The notes below the pieces were generated by a model. That model saw only the letters and a list, made by a program, of their open reading frames with translations, searched no databases and was not told the DNA's origin. Shown here piece after piece: positions 1 through 13,167 of a DNA stretch of 64,000 nt (positions within the stretch are counted from its first letter, which is position 1; each line of letters begins with the position of its first letter). The position numbers and the translations under genes were made by a program. The DNA is taken from positions 21,894,176-21,958,175 of the forward strand of contig NC_135550.1 in the NCBI RefSeq assembly GCF_964340395.1. The letters are read 5' to 3'. Source of the DNA: Glandiceps talaboti (taxonomy: Eukaryota > Hemichordata > Enteropneusta > Spengelidae).

Positions 1-54
<54 letters not shown>
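1..54. repeat. (AT)n microsatellite
   Basis: Uninterrupted AT dinucleotide repeat running off the left edge of the window. Confidence 0.95.
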
Positions 55-58
<4 letters not shown>

Positions 59-1998
59 AGGGTAGAAGAAAATCAAGTCGGGTTTTTCGTCTCTACAAGC
101 CTGTTTCGTGAGTAAATCACTCGTCAGGAGACGATATATATATATATGATAAATGTAAAGGGAACATTTTCAGACCTGCCTTCGCAGTATAGTATTACGT
201 TGTTGACATTTCCTTTTCAAGCAGTCTGACCTCTGTGACCTTACCATGCATGTTCATTTGTTGAAGTGTTTTCGAGTCGTCTGGTGTATCGGCGAGAAGA
301 GAAATTTCTCATTTTCCATAAGCTTATCTGTCTGGTGTTTTATGAGCAGTTCACGTCGACTTTTTACAGTTTATCAGACAGTACATGTAAAAACATTTAC
401 GAAAAGATCCTTTCAATTATATTGACTTCAATTCGCCCGGCCGCATTTAATATAGCTGATCTATTTGTAATGGTTTCACACGATTTACAAACTTGCCATG
501 TCCTGCACCTTAAATACCTTAGTTGTTCACGAATTAATTTCAAGTTGCACACGGTGGTTTTAGTTACGATCTCAGAATATTGGAGTTATAATGGTACAAC
601 AAACAAGGCAGCCATGATACAATGATACCATTAACAGAACATAATTGTATGTACGCTGTTTGCATATTCTTGTATCATTTTATTTGCATCAATAGCCCTA
701 CGAATCTTTCTTTCACTCAAAAAAATTTATTACAACTTACCTGAAGATGTATGGCTATAATTTACACGTAGTAGTTTACTACAGGAGGCAGGACAATGTA
801 CAGTGCATGATGGGACATAATCAAATGTGATATCTCATTGGGGCGAGATCAATAGTTCAAAGTAGGATAAAAGAATAAATCTTAGTTAGGCGTCAGACTG
901 TAACCCCATCCCCTTCTATTTATAACTGCCGTCGACATCAGACCGTGTACGCACGCATCCTGGTACAAACATCGAAAGTAAACAATAATTTGAATTGGAT
1001 TAATAACACTTGGCACAACCTGTTGGAAGTATAGAGACTAATATTACATTTCATCATTTGATAAGAACAGTTGCATGGCCTCTTTACATAATAATTCACG
1101 TTCAAAAACAAATTTGACGTTCCTCTGGCATTTCATGCACACATAAAGAGGTCTTATGAAACAAGCCTCTGCTGTCTATGCCTATGCGGTTGAGCCACTA
1201 GTCTCACCGTTTCGTCGATATGTAGTTGTCCGAATAAGTCGGCATAGTCACGAATAAGTTTACCAGTTTGCTGCTGCTTGATAGCTTAGCAAAGATCCGC
1301 CGATTTCACCATTATGTTTGACTCTACTTGAAATTCTACTCAATGTAGTTTAGCGTTTCTCTTCTGATTTTTCGCTTGGGTATTGGCTTGAATTGTTCAC
1401 AATTGTTTCGAGTGGTTTTGTACTCTTGTATGGGTGGATTGACGCGTTAGAACGTCTAATATTTAATTCGTCTTTCAGCTTCATGTATATATTCGTGTTC
1501 TTTGAGAACGTTGACTGATGTAACATGTGTCGATTGCAAACTGCAAAATCTTTAATTCCTACAAAATGCATATGGCAAAAAAAAGCCATACAATAATTAT
1601 TTATGTATTGATAACTGTTGCATGGAAGGATACGTCGGTCGTTTGACGACTTGGATTCTGAACCCGGCCCAAAGTCTCAATGAAATCATGCAAAGAGGTG
1701 TCATTGAATAAAGTGTGATATCAGATAAGAAGACATGTATACACGACTCGAGCTCTGTGTGCTTCCCTTCCATTCCTTCAAACTCTGAAAGTAGCCAGTT
1801 ATGGAGGAAAATAATGAATTTGACATTCAAGTACTGACATTAACAAACAGCAAACACATTTCCAATAGTTATTTTTAATTAATGTCTAGAAAGAAATGCT
1901 GATGCAAACGTCAAGAAACGTTTGGTCAATGCAATGATTAAAAGTCGCATGATCTGAAAACTGACATCATGATTGCAAGTTCTCTACTTTCCTTCAAA
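55..1998. other. Intergenic DNA downstream of the sulfatase gene
   Basis: No exon chain was found here. The open frames (for example 266-625 plus, 1350-1589 and 1597-1830 minus) have no recognisable domain and no convincing paired splice sites. The part next to 1999 must hold the 3'UTR of the sulfatase gene. Confidence 0.5.
1874..1879 (-). terminator. Candidate poly(A) signal of the sulfatase gene
   Basis: ATTAAA on the minus strand about 120 bases after the sulfatase stop codon. Such hexamers are common in AT-rich DNA, so this is only positional support. Confidence 0.3.
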
Positions 1999-2415
1999 CT
2001 ATTCATCGTTCTCCTTGCATGAACAGAATGGAAAATTACAACATGGTTGAAGCCATGGTCTAAAGAGTGCTCTCTTTTTAACTTGAAATTGATCTTCAAC
2101 TGGAATTATGGTATTATTGTGTTTGTCAACAGCTTCCCGTGCCATCTCGACCAATACAATAGTCTTTCCGTCGTTTGACTCAAGAGGGCGATGTTCGCCA
2201 GGATCATGGGTGAGATCGAACACCAAAGGAGGATCATGTTGATCAACATACTGGTCGTGACATGCACATAACCAGGTATCAAAGCATCCCTGTGTACCTT
2301 TAGTCCATTTTGGCGTAGTGAATACGACTTTATATGTAGTGTCGCCTATGAAATGAAAAAAAACAACATTGAGATATTTATAAGTTACCATTTAATAGAT
2401 CAAAAGACTCTCTCT

Positions 2416-2496
<81 letters not shown>

Positions 2497-5400
2497 GAGC
2501 ATCAATGGAAAGACAGATCATACATTGCTTGATTATGGCTTTATTACCAATTTACCAATCCTAAAATTGGCACAGTAGAACATCAATAAATCACAGACAG
2601 AGAAAAAGACATACGCGATATTGTGTCTAGGTTTTTCATAAAATCAATTGCTGCAAGTTTAACCGTAAGAACTACGATGTATGTTGCACTACTGTGATAA
2701 CATTTCGTGACAGGGAATCGCAAGCGTATCTGTAGGCAATACTAGGCCTAAGAATGCTGTGAAAATGTTACAAAGAACATTGTAGAGGTCCAATACCTTA
2801 AGAGACAAATTGTATGATGTAAATATTTAAATTAGAAGGTGACTTGTGTTTTCAACTCTCAACAAAGTGACTGATACTACCCTTACCGCGTCGAATAGTT
2901 ACACCATGGATCCACGGTCCACAATAGATAAAAAGAAAGCCGTGTGGTGGCGCTGTATATTTCCCAGATAACAGACCAGTGATATCAGTTCCATCGATAA
3001 TTCGATCTTTCGGTAATTCAGAATTGGCTAACTTAGCCACTGTAGGTAGTAAGTCCATGGAGCTGGTAGGGACAGATATTTCAGAATTCTTTGGAATCAA
3101 CGGTGGGTATCTTGCAACCGTTGGAACACGAACACCACCCTCCCATACCTGCGACTTCCCACCTAAGTAGGAAAAGACGAAGATATCTAAAATACACATC
3201 ATAATTATAGTTTCAAATGTGTGAATATATCAAAGAAAGATAATCAGGATTATAGATCTGGTGATTCTTAACCAAATAATTTGACGTGAGGCGGCATACC
3301 GTATACTTAGAACTATGAATGCACTTTGATTCCTGACTTCTGTTCTCCTCGTATCGTACAAATTTTACGCATCAGTAACTTTAGTGCTAATAAATCTAAC
3401 TTATCAGTTATCACCGCTTACAATATCTGAAATGTGAGAGTTTTCACCAAGCCTGGCCATTGTCTCGCATCATTTCAAATTCTTACAGAGTTAATTTATC
3501 TTATTTTATAACACACGTTCTTAAAATATGTTAGTAAATTTTTGAGATAGGATTGTCGAGATATTGGATTTTTAAGTATTTAGGCCTACGTTGACGTTAC
3601 TATATGACAAAATACATACAAACGCATATTTACTTTCATATTTTTGTCGTAAACTTGGACTGAAAAGATTATTTTCAAAGTTACACAAACCTTTATAGAT
3701 ACCATTCCACCCTCCTTCTCTTTCTCCTTCCCGTCCTTTCTCAATCGCAATTTCCTCCAAATGTCCGCCATGATCAGATGTGAAGTAAACGAACGTGTTT
3801 TCTTTCAATCCAAGTTTGTCCAGTGTGTCCACAATCTGTCCAACACTCCAGTCCATTTCTTCTACATTATCTCCATACTGATTATGTCGACTAACACCTT
3901 TGAATTGTTTGGAAGTAAAAAGAGCCGTATGTACCTTTAAGTAGGCCATAACCAGTAGGAAAGGTCTGTCTTGGTTCTGTTGGAGGAACGACGTGGCTTG
4001 CTTGGTGAACCGAACTGTCATGTTTTCTAGTCTGATGGGTTGCTCGACAACTTCGTGATTCTCCATAAGAACACACAGAAATCGCTGCCCCGTGTTTGGA
4101 TAGTTATAAAATACAACAGATAAAACAGTCATCAAAACAAAGAGAACACGTGTCCCTCTAGTTGCTATGAGACCAAAGAATCTCAGGATAAAGACGAAGG
4201 AGTACAGTATTAAAGTCAAGGTGGCCCACTGCTTGTAGAAAAGTATCCAGATATTCAAAACACTAGACCGTCCATTTGGTGGATCGGCACATTCGTTCAT
4301 GTTTGTGAGAGGCATTCCGTAGAAATAATCAAAACCTTGGTTTGTTGGCAGGAAGGCGTAATCTTTCTCTCCACTGTGCAAGCCTAGATGCCACTTACCT
4401 GATAAAACAGAGAAGATAAATATAAAGTAACACCATGTGTAGTACCTTACAGAGTGATTGAACTTGAATTCTAGCGTTGCTTAATTTGAATAGGTCACAA
4501 GAATTCTCTCAAAAGTAACAATACATGTCCTTAAACTACTCTGATTTTATGATGCCTCATTCAGTCATGAATTGAGACAAAACTACAGTGGCCAATGTTG
4601 ACGCGTGGTTTGTGTACATGCGCAATGAGAGAGAGGCCATCGTTTAAAAGTGACTATCACATACATTGCTCGTGGTATAGTGACACATTTCTTTTAAATA
4701 TTTGTTTACACATATAGCTAAGCTAAGACCAGTTAATAGAACAACTTAGTATGAATTTCTAGGTTGTACCGACAATCCTACTACATTCAATATCCTTCAA
4801 CTTCATAATTCGATTTGCCTTGTCAAGAACGGAGTTTATCATTTGTGTGGGCCAACAGCCTTATTTATACATTACGAATTTGAAATAAAATATACGTGAA
4901 CTGAAAGCTAATTTTGCTTACTATTTATGTATCTCTTCATCTTCATGTACATATCTAGTGCCCCCTCCCCCACCCCCACCCCATTTCAGTTCAAGTATCT
5001 CATTTCAAATGTATATACTTTAACATCGGTGACCTACAATATCTCATTAAAATAAAATAACCATTTATTATTATAAAGAACAGAGCTAAATAATGACGAA
5101 ATCGAGATATATACCTAGGTAAGCTGTACTATATCCTTGTGTCTTTAAAACTTCAGCGTAGGTTATTTCACTTGTCGGCATACCAGCTGTGCAGGCATTG
5201 CAACCAAACATTGTTGGTCTCCCTTTCGAAGCCAATCCTAGTAAAAGAAACAGAAGAATTCAGAGTAAGCTCGACGTTGTTGCTTTGGAACATGCCATTT
5301 TGGACCTTGTAATATAATATTGGCACTCCTCACTGTCATCAATATCATTCAGTCATTTGTATGAATAAGCTTACTATTTCTCAATCGATACTTTTGGACA

Positions 5401-5777
5401 TGGACTACAGCTTTATGATGGCATTGACACTGTTCAATGTCTGTTCTTGGTCATTTTGTATTTATGTATTTACGGTAGACATCGGCTTACAGCAAACCAT
5501 TACAACTTTTCAAATAATTGAGTATGAGAAACCAAGCTTTTTCGTCTTTTTCGGGTGACATTTTAAAAAACACACCCTAGCTCAGACCACTCTAGAGGTC
5601 TGAGAACATACCACACTCAAACCGCTCACTCAGCGCCAACATAGTATGTTTTACATGTCGAATATACAATTATCCAGGTCTGACTATGGGTTAGAAAATT
5701 AATCAAAAGCATTCATTTTCGGGATTATTTTCATGATGGCATGCGTATCCGTGCATATTGGTATGTAAATGTGCACC

Positions 5778-5846
<69 letters not shown>

Positions 5847-6156
5847 TTGAACACCTTTGTTATCACTCACCCATCCTAACAGGATATCTTCCAGTAAGCA
5901 TAGCTGCTCTACTCGGAGTACAGGTAGGTGCAGGTACCATGTTATGATTTAGTTTGACTCCCTCCGATGCTAGTTTGTCGATGTTGGGTGTACGTATAGT
6001 GTCGTTACCAAAGCAACCCACATCACCCATACCAAGATCATCAACCAAGAGTATCAGGAAATTTGGTTTCTTGCCACCATCATTTGAAGCTGTCGTCGTT
6101 GAAGCTGCCGACAGCAGTATTAAGAAGAATATGGCGCCACCAACCATCGATGTCAT
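1999..6156 (-). CDS. Steryl-sulfatase / arylsulfatase-like sulfatase, 5 coding exons, 579 aa
   Basis: Exons in order: 6156-5871, 5237-5115, 4398-3691, 3162-2887, 2345-1999; sum 1740 nt, in frame, all introns phase 1 with GT...AG ends. It should hydrolyse sulfate esters in a membrane or luminal compartment. Residues 1-24 look like a signal peptide. Asp39-Asp40 is the metal site. C79-T-P-S-R is the signature whose Cys is converted to formylglycine. K138-W-H140-L-G, V-H-T-A-L, T-S-D-H-G and G-G-K-x-x-W carry the other expected active-site residues. A hydrophobic stretch at about 184-234 matches the membrane hairpin that sets human STS and its ARSD/E/F/H relatives apart from soluble sulfatases; human STS is 583 aa, nearly the same length. 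The C-terminal exon has the conserved Asp-Pro-Pro-Leu block and a final PWLQPCC-like end. It looks intact. The natural substrate (steroid sulfate or another ester) cannot be read from sequence. Confidence 0.93.
2408..2494. repeat. (TC)n microsatellite with C-run
   Basis: Pyrimidine-only TC repeat, with a short C-run near its left end, in the last intron of the sulfatase gene, about 60 bases upstream (in gene sense) of the final exon. Confidence 0.95.
5777..5846. repeat. (CTGT)n microsatellite
   Basis: About 17 tandem CTGT units in sulfatase intron 1, ending 24 bases from the exon 1 boundary at 5871. Confidence 0.95.
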
Positions 6157-7459
6157 GTTCTGTGCAAGCGGATAATGATCAACGATACAATTTTTGTAAG
6201 TCGGAAATCAAAAATGTATTTACTCTTCGCTAAAATGTATGTTTTCTAAAACCTAGCACACATGTACCGTATAATTGTGCACATAATATTGTGCGGGAAA
6301 CAATACATTTGGATTCAAGCAAGGAGATTCTTTTTAATTTTCGAGTTGAATATTTTGGTTTAAACAAGTGCCACGATTCTCCATCCACAAAAAGTAATCG
6401 GTGCTGGTGCAGTGCTATAAAACTGTCATATGACCCTCACGTGATCATATGGTTACGGACTAATAACATGATAAAATCGCAGGATTGCGAAGACAGTTCC
6501 ATACTAGAACAAGGGACAAGCTTTGGTGCAGTTCGAACAATTTAGCAAACATAATACATAAAAACGTCGTCTTGATTCGTACGTCGATGAAAGTGTACAC
6601 TTCTCATTTTCCTAATTATATTTGATTTGAAAAAAGTTGGTAATCATGATAAACAACGAAACCAGGGTCCTTTTGAGAAGAAGAAAAAACCAGTATAATT
6701 CAGACATCACAAATTTATGCGAGAAATGGTTTGTACTTATGCATCTACAAAACAAACTGCAGTTATTAATAATGTGTAAATGCCAATAAAACCACAACGT
6801 ATGTCATTAAAATCACCATGGCTGGATTCATGAGTGAGTTACGTGTACACTTGTTTATAGTATAGGCAGCAGTCTGATCTTTGAACAGACTCCTAAACCT
6901 GTCGAGACATAGTTGACAAATGCCAACATATATCGCTTGCCATAAAGGTAAATCATTTTAAATACAATACATAAATGAGACACATTTCATACAAATCTTT
7001 TGATTGATTGCTGAATGTCAGGACCGCAGCCAAATTACTTGATAATCAGCACATACAGTTCAGTCATCGTCATAAACTACAGCCTCTTTTACAGCACTGT
7101 CCAAGACAACACCGACAAGAGTTCGTTGCTTCAGCAGAAATACGTGCTCTGGCTTGCGAGAATGAGTTCAATTGACATGGTCCAAACTTGAGATGCTATT
7201 TCATTAAAACATTTAATACCGTAACAAAAACTCATCTAATATCATATTTATGGTGATTTGTGCCTTTAAGTGATACTCTGTATAATATCTCTGAAAGACA
7301 GCTTTGCGCATGTGTAGTTTCTTTACCTACGGTCAACCGACATTTTTATATGGTTGAGGATAGTTCATTATTTTAGTAAGTAACTGCTGACGTAACTTTA
7401 TCAATTCTCAGAGGTTCTAGTCATTATTAAACGTGTTTCAGTAAGAAGAATAAATGTAA

Positions 7460-7555
7460 AAGCTTATAAATACGTTTATAAATGAATATATTTATTTAAA
7501 AATAAGTATATTTATTTAAGTATATTTATTTATAAATAAGTATATTTATTTAAAA
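7460..7555. repeat. AT-rich tandem and palindromic repeat
   Basis: Several imperfect copies of a unit like aagtatatttattta, some of them mutually inverted. Confidence 0.7.
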
Positions 7556-7580
7556 TTACTATCTCCTTCCATCAAGTGTC

Positions 7581-7675
7581 ACCTATTTCTTAGTCCAGTT
7601 CCATGACGGACAGTATACACTTTACACATAGGTATAAAGTGTATACTGTCCGTCATGGAACTAGACTACCTATTT
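7581..7675. repeat. Short foldback element with 8-bp flanking direct repeats
   Basis: Two 34-bp arms (7591-7624 and 7635-7668) are reverse complements with one mismatch around a 10-base loop. The octamer acctattt lies on both sides (7581-7588 and 7668-7675), like a target-site duplication. This suggests a very small non-autonomous DNA transposon (8-bp duplications are typical of the hAT group), but the family is not recognised. Confidence 0.6.
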
Positions 7676-8342
7676 GTGAACCAGTGAATATTGGTATTCA
7701 AAAAATCACCAGTCGTAATGGTACACTTCGAGAATGTCAACAATGTTGTCACAATACTATGTACTCTGAATAGTAAGAAATGTCTGGGACACTGTGCCAC
7801 CTCTCAAAGAGTTTTCTAATTTTGTCTAAGTTGCAGATGTGAGCTAAGATTAGTTGTTACATGTAAGTTAAAGTAATCTTTAGTATATTTTGCCTAAGTT
7901 GTGAGACTTTAAACGACAAATCATGATCACTTTTACGTGTACTACTAGATTTGTTAAAGATGACCTCTGGGCACAGGCTTTACAAAGCGTTTAGTCTAAA
8001 TGTCCAGGTCCATGCAGGAGGGCTACTTGTCTGAGTGATCTTTCGGATAATTATGTTCTTTAGAGTTCTGTGGCAGGAAATTAATTTGCAACAAAGTTAA
8101 ATCAATTGCTAATTGTATCAAATGATGATTCAGAAAGCAAGATTATATAGTGTAGGACCTTACCTGTTGTTTCTGGTATCGACAAAGAGCTAGCCAACCG
8201 CACATTCAGCCAACCTCGCATTCATCAGTGTCAGTTGTCAGCTGGGGTTATAGGGGCAAACTATTAAGATTTAGGGCAGTTTATTTCGTCTATGTGGAGG
8301 AATTGAATCTCTTCACCCCCTGACAATGACTGCTCTCCCCCC

Positions 8343-8349
8343 TCTCCCT

Positions 8350-8400
<51 letters not shown>
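8343..8400. repeat. (TC)n microsatellite followed by (AAACTCTC)n
   Basis: A C-rich start, then pure TC repeat, then four 8-base units of the aaactctc type up to about 8432. Confidence 0.9.
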
Positions 8401-8403
<3 letters not shown>

Positions 8404-8432
8404 CTCTCAAACTCTCAAACTCTCAAATTCTC

Positions 8433-9702
8433 AAAACAAAATCATGCATGTCTAGAGAACAAAAACAAATGCATAATGCAAATTACAATGGATGTATAAT
8501 TTCATGATTTCAAACCAATGAAAACATTAATTTTACGAATGCAAATATGAATTTATGCATTAAAATATGTTTTACTGAATATTACAACGCTTGGCTTTTC
8601 ATAATTATCACCTGCAAATCAAGACGACCTATCGATTGTGGTCTGAGCATTAAAGAAAAATCAAGACCGGTGCAAGAGCGACGCCAAGTTTAGGATCACT
8701 TGGCGACTGAATAGTACAGCATATTGTAATGGCCTGTGCTACCTCATGTACCTGTAATATGCAGGTTTCCATTCTCTCTGTAAACTGTAAAATCCTACCT
8801 CCCTGCCTTCAACTGTTTTGAATTAATTAATTGTTTGGCTCGAAGGAAGGGTTGGGTAGCCGGCTCGCAGCATCGACTCATTCTTAAAAACTCACGAAAC
8901 CATTCGTCTATGTGTTCTGAAGTTTATTTGAATTAAAATCTTTATTTTCATAAGCCTGAAATAATTTGTGTCATGTAATTTCTTTCTTCCGCAGTAATTT
9001 TTTGTTATTATATATAAATGAACAATCTACAGACACTAGTACTGAATAACAAGAAAGAATGCAACTGATATATGCATCTCTTTATTAAAATCTGAATTTA
9101 TATATGTGGGAGTGATTGAGAATGCATATACGCATGCATCAAAATAACACAACTTCTACTGTTCACCATATCGCATAATCAAGACATCCTCACTGCAATA
9201 TCTTTATGATTTCATCACCCCTTGAAATATTTTCTTTTAGGGTTGTATTTTTCAGCACGCCCGAAACATTTTCATGTAAACTGATTGGCTGCCATCGATT
9301 TTGCTATTTTGCTATGCTTCAACATCACAGGCTACATGGCATGTCAATGCATGTCTTTAGGTCGAATCACCTTTCAACTACTTTGAAATTCATTTCGGTG
9401 TCGGTGGTATAGTAGCCGTGTTGGAAAACATGTTGTCCATTGTACTGTATTTACTACGAAAGCCAGCTTGTTCCTTTGAAATTTTACCGTTTTTCTCTTC
9501 CCATCTATACAGCCGCTTATTCAATATACCAGTAACGTTTTTTTTACTAAAAATGCTGAGTAGGGTGATTCCTCTATAACAGTTACCAGGGTTTTCAGGG
9601 TTTCCTTTTTAAATAAAGTGGATATACCCCGAGTTAAATATCTTGTTGAAAACTTTACTTAAAATTTAAAGTAAAACCCCCTGTGTTGCTTGCAAGAACT
9701 CG
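8433..9702. other. Intergenic DNA between the sulfatase 5' region and the collagen-like gene
   Basis: AT-rich sequence without a supported exon. The part next to 9702 should contain the 3'UTR of the compact collagen-like gene. Confidence 0.5.
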
Positions 9703-11946
9703 TCAAGGAGTTGCTGGACAAGCCCACAAATGAATGTAACAAAGACGAGAAGGGTTAGGTATTTCTGTTGACCGCCCACCACACTGACATTGGTATTGTT
9801 TTATATTAGTCGATGTGTCTGTTTGTGTTGCCAAGTAAGTCTCAACTCCACCTAGTGTAGAACACGTCACACCTGTGAACACAGACTCCATAGCTGCATT
9901 TATATCCTATGGATACAACCAGAAACAAAATATTAATTTTCACTTTTTCCCGACCTAATTATAGCATTTTCGTTTATGTTTTTCTGTCTTTCAAATTATG
10001 TTATGTACTCGTGACATTCTATAGTTTAGTTTTTGTTTTAGTTTTTTTTTAAATAAATAAAACGAAAGCATGTAGTCTAACTACTTGGAAATTAAATGAT
10101 TGATATATATATAAATATAGGTGTCATCATATAGACTCCATTGTCTATGGTACCATTAACACATACAGTGGATTACGTATACATGTCTAAATTGTAGTCA
10201 TGTGTAAAATGATCTACCCTGTCTCACCTCTTGTGTTTCAAGACGAGGAAACCACTGTGTCTCAGAAACCAGTGAATAACCACTGCCGGCATAACTACTA
10301 GTATATGTGCACGCTGTCAGATTACCGGCACCAGGTTCAACAGGATCTCCTTTTTCACCTTGAGATCCATTGTAACCTCTTGGACCAGGCAGACCAGGCG
10401 GACCAGGCATTTTGCTGATGTTGTTTAATTCTTGGTAGATGGATGAATTCATCGATGACAAGGTGTTTGTAAATTCAGATTTCATCGCCAACAAAGAATT
10501 TGTCAGTTTGGCTTCCATGTTATTCAGCCTTACTGCAGTTACACACAATATAAAGAATAAAAACGTTGTTAGAAGTCGTCAACATTGCACCCCATCTCCA
10601 CTGATCTATGCACTGCCAGTAAGATATATGTGTGTGCGTAACAAGTGATTTATTGCTCGTTTTTGGATTTGGATTTGGAAAATCGAGTCATGATGTTTTA
10701 CCATGTTTTACCATATATCATTTTAATATCCTATCAAATGCATGTGTAATTGTAATTTTTAGGTTTATCAAAAACAAATAGTCATGATTTGATTTCTGTG
10801 CCATTGGTGTTTTGATGAGCTCAATCATAGGATAATTTATTTCCGACTGATGCTAGATATAGAGCGCCTCCATAGCTGCATCTGTGTACATCTAAAGAGG
10901 AGTCTTTAAGTGTATGCAATTAAACTAAATTAGAGTAAAATGAACTGAACTAAACTAGACTAGACTAGACTAATCTAAAGCTAGACGTAAACCAACTCAA
11001 CTCTACTTGACTGGTAAACGTGACGTGATTAAACTAACTTCTAAACTGAATCAAGCTTAACTCAATTAAACTTTGAAAATAAATAACATACCTGTATTTA
11101 CAATAGCAACAGAGAGGGAAAATAGTGCAACAATAGAAATGAGAGCGATGAATATATAGGTTTTTATCATAGTTTCTTTTTCTTCTTTGTAGGGTCTGCT
11201 TCTGTGAAATAGAAACATGATGTTACATGTCATGTCGTGTCATGTCATGTCATGTCAACTATCATTTCATACTTAATTCAATCCGTAGAAGTAGAGAATA
11301 TATACATCAAAGTTTTATAGATTCTCTCCAAACAGAAAATGCGATATAAGTATACAGTATAGTTGTCATGCATTCCCGTCCGCCAATGACTGAGATAAAG
11401 AATCTTTGGTAATTTTACTCTTCTGTTGAAAGCGTACAATACTCATGTACAAGACTTAGTGATAAATGCTGAAGAACGATACGGTAGCGAAACGTATTCT
11501 ATATGATGCCCCCCTCCCCCATCCCCACGTTGAAACGTACCGCCTATACGTAGGTACGTACAAGTTAACTTTATTCGTCAATCATGTAACATTATTTGGT
11601 TAGTTTTATAACTACACCATGCAGTAACTTACTAATATGAATGAAATACTTTCTACTTTGTCATAAGTAATTCTATCAATATTTCACAAGTTATAAGACT
11701 TTAGTATAACAAATTAAAAACGTCAGAAAGAAAAACGACCAAAGAGAATTATAAGCTTAGTATCCGAGAAAAATATGAATCTTTGTCAACTTAGAGATCC
11801 GTCTCATCGGTTCTAGCAACATTGCATGCCTAAGAATCTCCATCTCCATGACCAGTATGGCACTTTGGAGGCAATATACCGATAGCTTAGGCTTACCTCT
11901 CACACGAATCAAAGTTGAGGGGGCTCTTACACTGTGCGTCTGTCAT
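9703..11946 (-). CDS. Compact type II membrane protein with collagen stalk and six-Cys C-terminal domain, 4 exons, 222 aa
   Basis: Exons: 11946-11897, 11201-11092, 10532-10228, 9906-9703; 669 nt, in frame, phases 2, 1, 0. The start ATG is the first in its exon. The 31-residue tail is followed by one hydrophobic segment (about 32-51) with no signal peptide, so the C-terminus should be outside (type II). Outside come a short helix-prone linker with several N-glycosylation motifs, seven collagen triplets (about 97-117, starting GPPGLPGPRG), a VEP insert, GAG, then a region with six cysteines (one in ACTY, one in VTCST, two in CQC, one in LCYI, one in WACP). I do not recognise this last domain. 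The final 204-nt exon is the same length as in the neighbouring paralogue and about 70 percent identical in protein by hand count. Short collagen stretches usually trimerise. Function unknown; a cell-surface receptor or matrix role is inference. Confidence 0.85.
10920..11060. repeat. Degenerate short-motif tract
   Basis: Loose repetition of aactaaact, tagac and similar pentamers in an intron of the compact collagen-like gene. Confidence 0.5.
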
Positions 11947-13083
11947 TTTCGAAATTTCTTAGACAATGAGTAAATCAGTTTTTTATCTGGGTCACCCTTA
12001 TCCAACCTGGGGAGAAACAACAGATCGTTATACAAAGTCGAAGTTATAAATGATGCATGTATTTATAAAAATAAACAGTCTTCGATATAAGAATTTGAAC
12101 AAGTCATGATATCTCATCAGGAAAACTGAAGTCATCAATCAATGCTATAGGTATGTCCCACAGTCAGCGGATCGTTGGATTGTTGTGGCAAATATCTCTA
12201 ATGAAAGCAACATGTATTTTTTAAAACAATAATTCGTATTCGTTCAATTATTCCCAGTCAACTCTTTCATCAACGTAGTTTTACTGCCGCTTTACAGACC
12301 CCCGTCTTTGTGGAGATCTTTATACCATAACGCCAGGCTCTACTTTTACACAAACCACATGAATATGAAATCAGCCAAATACATGTATATTAAAGGAATT
12401 GGACTATGTGCACCTAAATACGAAAGTATCAAGCCATTATTTCATCAATTATGCAAATACTACTCATAACTCCGCTTTCACTTTCAAAGAGTTTGGGCGA
12501 ATAGTAATGTTCCGGATCGATGATCTATTATATTAGTATCATGATCCGAATTCTTTCAGTTTTATCCGGAATCATGAAGACAGCTAAACCTATAGTACAA
12601 GAAACCCTTGCTAAGTTCACAAAGTATCATTTCAACGCCATATCTTTGTAGAAAGATAAACAATAATTTATTACTATGCGCATTGCGGTAATATACGAAA
12701 ATAATATCCGCAAATGTATGTTTGTGAACTCGGATCAGTAAACAAGTAACAGGTATGACACTTATCTTGTGATGAAATTACTCGATAAACGAAAGCTAAC
12801 TTCTCAAATAATATGAATCCACTTACTAACATCGCTAAATCTTACAATTTGGCTTAATTTTATCATTGCCGACCCATTTTTCAAAAATCAAACAGACGAA
12901 TAAAACAGTCTACAAAATCAAAAGGCACAATCTTATAATGTCGGGGGGGGGGGGGTCAATCAGAATTTTGTACCTGTCGAATCAACATATTCTAAACTTG
13001 TGTCAGAAAAATTAAATGATCAGGAAATAAAACTATATGTACAAACAAATATTTTCAACGTTATAAAATGTAACAGTACTTAC

Positions 13084-13167
13084 AGTTTGAGGCTGGTTCG
13101 ATGATACACTAGTAAAGTCTGGGAATCTCGCAGAATAAATACACTCAGTGAAAGTTTGGTTTATATA
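13084..13167 (-). promoter_or_regulatory. TATA box and 5'UTR exon of the compact collagen-like gene
   Basis: The minus strand has TATATAAA at 13167-13160. About 80 bases downstream is an excellent splice donor, CAAACT|GTAAGT (exon edge 13084). A start site about 30 bases after the TATA box would give a noncoding first exon of roughly 50 bases that can splice to an acceptor upstream of the ATG exon at 11946. The start site itself is inferred. Confidence 0.5.

Larger units (their letters stand above)
6157..8260 (-). other. Likely 5'UTR exon and first intron of the sulfatase gene
   Basis: Three bases before the start codon the minus strand reads CTTGCACAG|AAC, a usable splice acceptor (exon edge 6159). 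About 2 kb upstream, CAACAG|GTAAGG gives a strong donor with exon edge 8164. I infer a noncoding first exon from roughly 8260 to 8164. Its 5' end and promoter are not defined. The rest of the interval is intron with no other gene visible; it holds the AT-rich repeat and hairpin listed separately. Confidence 0.4.

Noticed and set aside
266-625. 119-codon plus-strand open frame
   Set aside because: No domain, no neighbouring exons and low-complexity AT-rich composition; not supportable as a gene.
3572-3690. Extension of the large sulfatase exon past 3691
   Set aside because: The frame continues by chance into the intron; a GTTTGT donor and the family alignment (YKG then GKSQVW on the next exon) place the exon end at 3691.
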